Assembly (NCBI GenBank): GCA_002308255.1
Contig: DBVZ01000021.1
Span: 1 to 23,013 of the forward strand
Direction: 5' to 3'
Length of the DNA: 23,013 nucleotides
From: Lachnospiraceae bacterium UBA1251
Lineage (GTDB): Bacteria > Bacillota > Clostridia > Lachnospirales > Lachnospiraceae
Shown here: one piece after another, positions 22,368 through 23,013 of the stretch
Numbering within the stretch: the first letter of the stretch is position 1
Layout of the letters: each line of letters opens with the position of its first letter
Notes under the pieces: generated by a model
The model's database searches: none
What the model was told of the DNA's origin: nothing
What the model saw: the letters and a program-made list of their open reading frames with translations, nothing else
Made by a program: the position numbers and the translations under genes

Positions 22368-23013
22368 CCTTTTGGGCAAACTCTGCCATTTCAATAAAAA
22401 AAGGGCATAATCCCCCTTACCCCCATAAGATAGCGGCTTTGATATCTTACGCGGCTGTCCTGGCTCTCATCTGTTTGTTGTGGTATTTATAGAGATTGTG
22501 CCCGATAGAAACGAGAAAAACTTCGAGTCGTACGGATTTGATTCCTCTTCGCACGATCCGTTTGTACCAGCGGTCATTCTTCATGATCCCAAAGGTACCT
22601 TCCGCCTGTATGGACCGGTTCATTCTCAGGAGCGCTCCATGGATGCTCTCCAGGTTGTCTATCACTTCCTGGTGCATGGCGGTGAGCTCACGGTTGATCC
22701 TTACAGTCCGGTTCTGATCGCCCTTTCTGCATCTTTCCGCATAAGGGCATCCGGAGCAGTCCTCGCATCGGTATACTTCTTCCTGCCGGCCATAGGCGTT
22801 CCCCTTTACATGGCAGCGGCACTCAAGATGAAAGGCCTTTCCGTTAGGGCACCTCATGATCCCATCCGCCCCGATCAGGAAGTTGACTGCCCGGAACGGA
22901 TCCTCACGATACTTCCGGTCGGTTGTTTCCTTCTTGAACATGGGGAACTTCATGTACTTTTCCATACCGTTCTGTTCACAGAAGATATAATTGTTGTAAG
23001 AACCGTATCCGGC
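22368..23013 (-). mobile_element. IS1182-like insertion sequence, 3' portion (truncated by window edge)
   Basis: The transposase frame and its 3' flank. The exact left end is not resolved: I could not identify a terminal inverted repeat without the other end, which is outside the window. A 7-bp inverted repeat TAAGATA/TATCTTA (22426-22432 and 22443-22449) overlaps the transposase stop codon. The start coordinate given here is only an outer bound set by the neighbouring terminator. Confidence 0.6.
22447..23013 (-). CDS. IS1182-family transposase, C-terminal part
   Basis: The last 188 codons of a DDE transposase, open to the window edge; an internal ATG at 22965 is not the true start, since the frame continues upstream with AGYGSYNNYIFCEQNG, the block that follows the second catalytic aspartate in this family (that D would be just outside the window). 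The region then carries a four-cysteine stretch, YRCEDCSGCPYAERCRKG, typical of IS1182/IS5-like transposases, and the catalytic glutamate in QAEGTFGIMKNDRWYKR, followed by RLEVFLVSIGHNLYKYHNK. No frameshift or stop interrupts the visible part, so the element may be intact. It is convergent with the transporter gene. Confidence 0.9.
   Translation of the reverse strand, partial: AGYGSYNNYIFCEQNGMEKYMKFPMFKKETTDRKYREDPFRAVNFLIGADGIMRCPNGKAFHLECRCHVKGNAYGRQEEVYRCEDCSGCPYAERCRKGDQNRTVRINRELTAMHQEVIDNLESIHGALLRMNRSIQAEGTFGIMKNDRWYKRIVRRGIKSVRLEVFLVSIGHNLYKYHNKQMRARTAA

Noticed and set aside
1..23013. Defence system, prophage or biosynthetic cluster
   Set aside because: Apart from the edge transposase and tRNA remnant, every gene fits metabolism, transport, signalling or translation; no nuclease, toxin, capsid, integrase or synthase gene is visible.

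Overview
The window reads as a GC-rich chromosomal segment of an anaerobic, amino-acid-fermenting member of the Bacillota (class Clostridia). Nothing in it allows a genus assignment. The grounds are the gene families present (an S4-domain YlmH protein, a VanR/VanS-type two-component pair, phosphotransbutyrylase with butyrate kinase, a four-subunit 2-oxoacid:ferredoxin oxidoreductase, an IS1182-like transposase), strong GGAGG-type ribosome binding sites, and intrinsic terminators with T-tracts.

Left part (1-5600). The extreme left carries the 5' half of a tRNA-Arg(CCT) on the minus strand that stops matching a tRNA just after the anticodon loop, then a strong hairpin and a minus-strand iron-sulfur flavoprotein. 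On the plus strand follow a 77-residue hypothetical protein, a DUF554 membrane protein, an OmpR-type response regulator overlapping its sensor kinase, a nested tandem repeat, and a single-gene ABC exporter ending in a 14-bp terminator hairpin.

Centre-left (5600-10650). A minus-strand set runs ilvD-like dehydratase, three-domain aminopeptidase P, ylmH, with the last two directly abutting. acpS is divergent from ilvD; the intergenic space holds a perfect 9-bp palindrome whose two arms are extended -10 boxes pointing in opposite directions.

Main locus (10700-19440). This is the most coherent block: a nearly complete oxidative amino-acid fermentation pathway. A DAACS symporter imports an amino acid. 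A PLP aminotransferase converts it to a 2-oxoacid. A gamma-delta-alpha-beta ferredoxin oxidoreductase makes the acyl-CoA and reduced ferredoxin. Phosphotransbutyrylase and butyrate kinase then turn the acyl-CoA into a free acid plus ATP. An IclR regulator sits in the middle on the minus strand and splits the locus into two arms (aminotransferase-buk-symporter and oxidoreductase-ptb), so ptb and buk are not adjacent. The symporter lacks the arginine that glutamate/aspartate carriers use to hold the side-chain carboxylate, which favours a neutral substrate such as a branched-chain amino acid; this is inference.

Right part (19440-23013). A URO-D-superfamily protein with an atypical metal-site region and a DASS/SLC13-type anion transporter lie behind separate terminators, followed by the 3' part of an IS1182-like transposase that runs off the window edge.

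I found no CRISPR array, rRNA gene, phage module or recognisable defence system. The best candidates for something new are the amino-acid fermentation locus with its altered symporter, the nested repeat between kinase and exporter, the truncated tRNA, and the URO-D/DASS pair.
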